DNA from: Ailanthus altissimus
Taxonomy: Eukaryota > Streptophyta > Magnoliopsida > Sapindales > Simaroubaceae
Length of the DNA: 64,000 nt
Direction of reading: 5' to 3'
Assembly: GCA_946807835.1 (NCBI GenBank)
Contig: OX327691.1
Location: 17,473,688-17,537,687, forward strand
Part shown: positions 61,777-64,000 of the stretch, piece by piece
Layout: every line of letters starts with the position of its first letter
Position numbering within the stretch: position 1 is the stretch's first letter
Notes under the pieces: generated by a model
Databases searched by the model: none
What the model was told of the DNA's origin: nothing
The model's input: the letters and a program-made list of their open reading frames with translations, nothing else
Position numbers and translations under genes: made by a program

Positions 61777-64000
61777 CAATAATTAAGATAAATAATTTAT
61801 TATAAAGAGTAAAAAAACTACAGTGTTACATAATTAAATGTTCATTTTATTAATGTCTGTCATCTATACCTTTTGTATTAACATCATATACTTAATACAT
61901 AAATTATATATTTTATAAATATAAACTCTTTTAATAAATATTTAATTATATACTAATAAAATTTATTAATTAAATAAAATATTATTATTCATACTCTAAA
62001 TATACAAATTAACATTAGATCTCTAACAAATGTTATAGAGTGTGTGGCCTGGTCAGGAACAGCCTCCCTACAATTTTCCACTTGAAAATTCGAGTGAGAT
62101 CCTCTCTTTCATGGCTTATCCAAATTAAGACAACAAATAGACAATAAAAAGATGCCTTGCAGAGTAACCCACCAACAAGTTGGTAAAAATGACTCTCTTT
62201 TCTTAAAAGAAGCTTATAGTTTATTCTTATAGTATATTTAATGATCACTTTTCCATTGGGATAAGTTCAAAACCGAGTAAAGTAAGCAGATTGATGATAC
62301 ATAAACACGGGTCTTTGTCTCTTGACTAATCCTCCTTACAAGTTGCTTGCGTTACGACACTTAATATAGTTTATTCTCATCTTCGTGCTCATGTTCATAT
62401 ATATTTATATGGGCGCGCGTTCGCCCTCTTTCCCAGTTGCATGATTGACAAATGCCTCCGAATTTAATCAGATAGCACTCAATTATGTGTTTAAATTTCA
62501 AGTTTAACAATTAACTGCTAACAGAAAACATATAACGACTGTAGCATCTGTTACTATAAAATATAAATAATCGGATAAAGTGGATTCATTACTAGGAAGC
62601 AGCGTTGTTCACTGCATTGCTTTTCGAGCTGCACAGAAATGATCCATGACCATGGTTCATGAACATGATCGAAGAAGGATTAGGTAGGATTTTGGGATTG
62701 CCACACACAAACGTCGGCATATCAACTGCTAGGCTCGTGGCAAAACGAAAACAATAGGCTAATTTTAGCTACAGCTAGATTCCCTAGGGCAGTGTTAAGA
62801 GTCAAAGATTGATGACAAGTGGGGTCTTAATTCTGACACGTGAAAAGACTTTAGAGTTTGAAAAAGGAGCTCATTACAGTCTTTGCAGCTTTTAGCTGTC
62901 TCTTTCCCACCAAATAGTTGAGAGTGACTTGCTGCAGCTCCACCTCAACTTGTTCCGATCACCTACGTTTGATCGGTGATCATCCCCAACATTAACGTCG
63001 AGATTTAAATGGTTAATCTACTGCTGATATTTCATGTGATGCAAAACGAGGCAATTAAATTTTAATTTAATAGCGAAGAGTGGCCTTTCTCACATTGCTA
63101 TATTTGATAGACGGTGGAGTCTGTTAGTATTAGGGGTTGGAATGGTAAAATAATTTGTAAATCAGTAAATTTATTAAAATCTGATTTATTTAAAAAGATT
63201 GGTTATTATTATAAATATTTTTAAAGTAACGTCTAATTATAAAAATATTCATGAGTTTAAAAATGTGATATTAATACTTGAACATTGATATTCCATCAAA
63301 GGATTAGATTATTCTTTTAATGCCGAATTTTAATTTTTTTTTTCTTAATCAAAGCCTTTAATAAAAAAAAAGAAAATACTTAAAAAAATTTAAAAAAATT
63401 TAAAAATTAAAAATAAATTAAAAATAACAATAATAAAAAAATTAAAAAATTAAAAAAATTAAAGACAAAAAAGGATATTCTTATGAATGCTTCTAGGTAT
63501 AGTCTAATTTTATTAAAACTCACTAATTTAAAAAATAAGTAATAATACTTAATTGTTAAAAAAAATTTATTAAAATTAATTGTAAAAAAAGTAATGTTAT
63601 CATTTTAATGTTATTTTATTTAAATAGTCTTTATTTTATATTTAAAAATCCAAAAATTTAAGTTTAAAAAAAAATAATAAAAAATTAAAAGGACAAAAGT
63701 AATGGTTGCTGGAATCCATTGGAACGGGCGGCCCTTTTGGTGCCAATTTATTATTTATTAATTTTATTTTAAAATTATTATTATTAATTTAAAATTTTAG
63801 AAAATAAAAGAAAAATATTATTAATTTATTATTAAAAAGTTAAATCTTTTGAAAATAATACTTTGTATGGTAGAATATGTTTTAAATAGTAATTTAGTTA
63901 TTTCACATAATTTTATTAATTATAATAAAATATTTTATAATGATTCGACATTTTTGTTTATTTTTTAAATTAATAACTTTTATTGATATTAAATAATACC
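61777..64000. other. Right-end AT-rich intergenic region
   Basis: No gene supported. The part 62570-63010 is less AT-rich and contains CACGTG-like (GACACGTGAAAAG at about 62836) and other promoter-type words, but no exon follows inside the window. Beyond 63150 the sequence is mostly A/T tracts. Confidence 0.4.

Overview
This window is nuclear DNA from a flowering plant, most likely a eudicot. It is strongly AT-rich, has short exons separated by GT-AG introns, and carries plant-type Ty1/copia and Ty3/gypsy elements. Its host genes belong to plant families (an organellar seryl-tRNA synthetase and a plant O-fucosyltransferase family protein). I cannot name the species from sequence alone.

Layout. 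(1) 1-168: last exon of an unidentified gene entering from the left. (2) 1064-4946 (+): a complete ten-exon gene for the organelle-type seryl-tRNA synthetase (510 codons, every splice phase consistent). (3) 8843-13202 and 17400-21805 (+): two further tandem copies of the same gene, both broken by stops, frameshifts and an insertion, and both lacking key class II synthetase residues. They share an upstream region and one insertion inside exon 6, so they are closer to each other than to copy 1. Between the copies lie a 504-bp inverted-repeat element (7681-8184), a relic of a LINE-type RNase H (about 14610-14965) and a solo copia LTR (16309-16924). (4) 21806-25597: intergenic, with a short antisense fragment resembling the exon-1 region of thylakoid-lumen TL29. 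(5) 25598-30055 (-): a complete twelve-exon O-fucosyltransferase-family gene. (6) 30056-41551: long AT-rich intergenic DNA with two MITE-like inverted repeats and small tandem repeats. (7) 41552-42067 (-): an intronless gene for a small Cys/His and Ser-rich protein. (8) 44081-48274 (-): a decayed copia retrotransposon with both LTRs and most of its reverse transcriptase missing. (9) 51002-54437 (-) plus an LTR to its right: a decayed Athila/Tat-like gypsy element with an internal deletion and a 277-bp tandem duplication. (10) about 56800-57403 (+): an isolated 5' LTR with its primer-binding site. (11) 58086-58999 (-): a broken, intron-containing copy of the mitochondrial ribosomal protein bL41m gene. 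(12) The right end is AT-rich intergenic DNA with a 170-bp tandem duplication.

The genes do not form a pathway. The seryl-tRNA synthetase charges tRNA-Ser in plastids and mitochondria. The O-fucosyltransferase-like protein is predicted to be a type II Golgi membrane protein. The small Cys/His protein has no assignable role. The main story is gene birth and death: a housekeeping gene triplicated in tandem, one copy kept and two decaying, in a landscape of transposon remains. I saw no convincing undescribed system. The most informative structures are the history recorded in the synthetase copies, the matching solo LTR and the organelle-protein gene relics.
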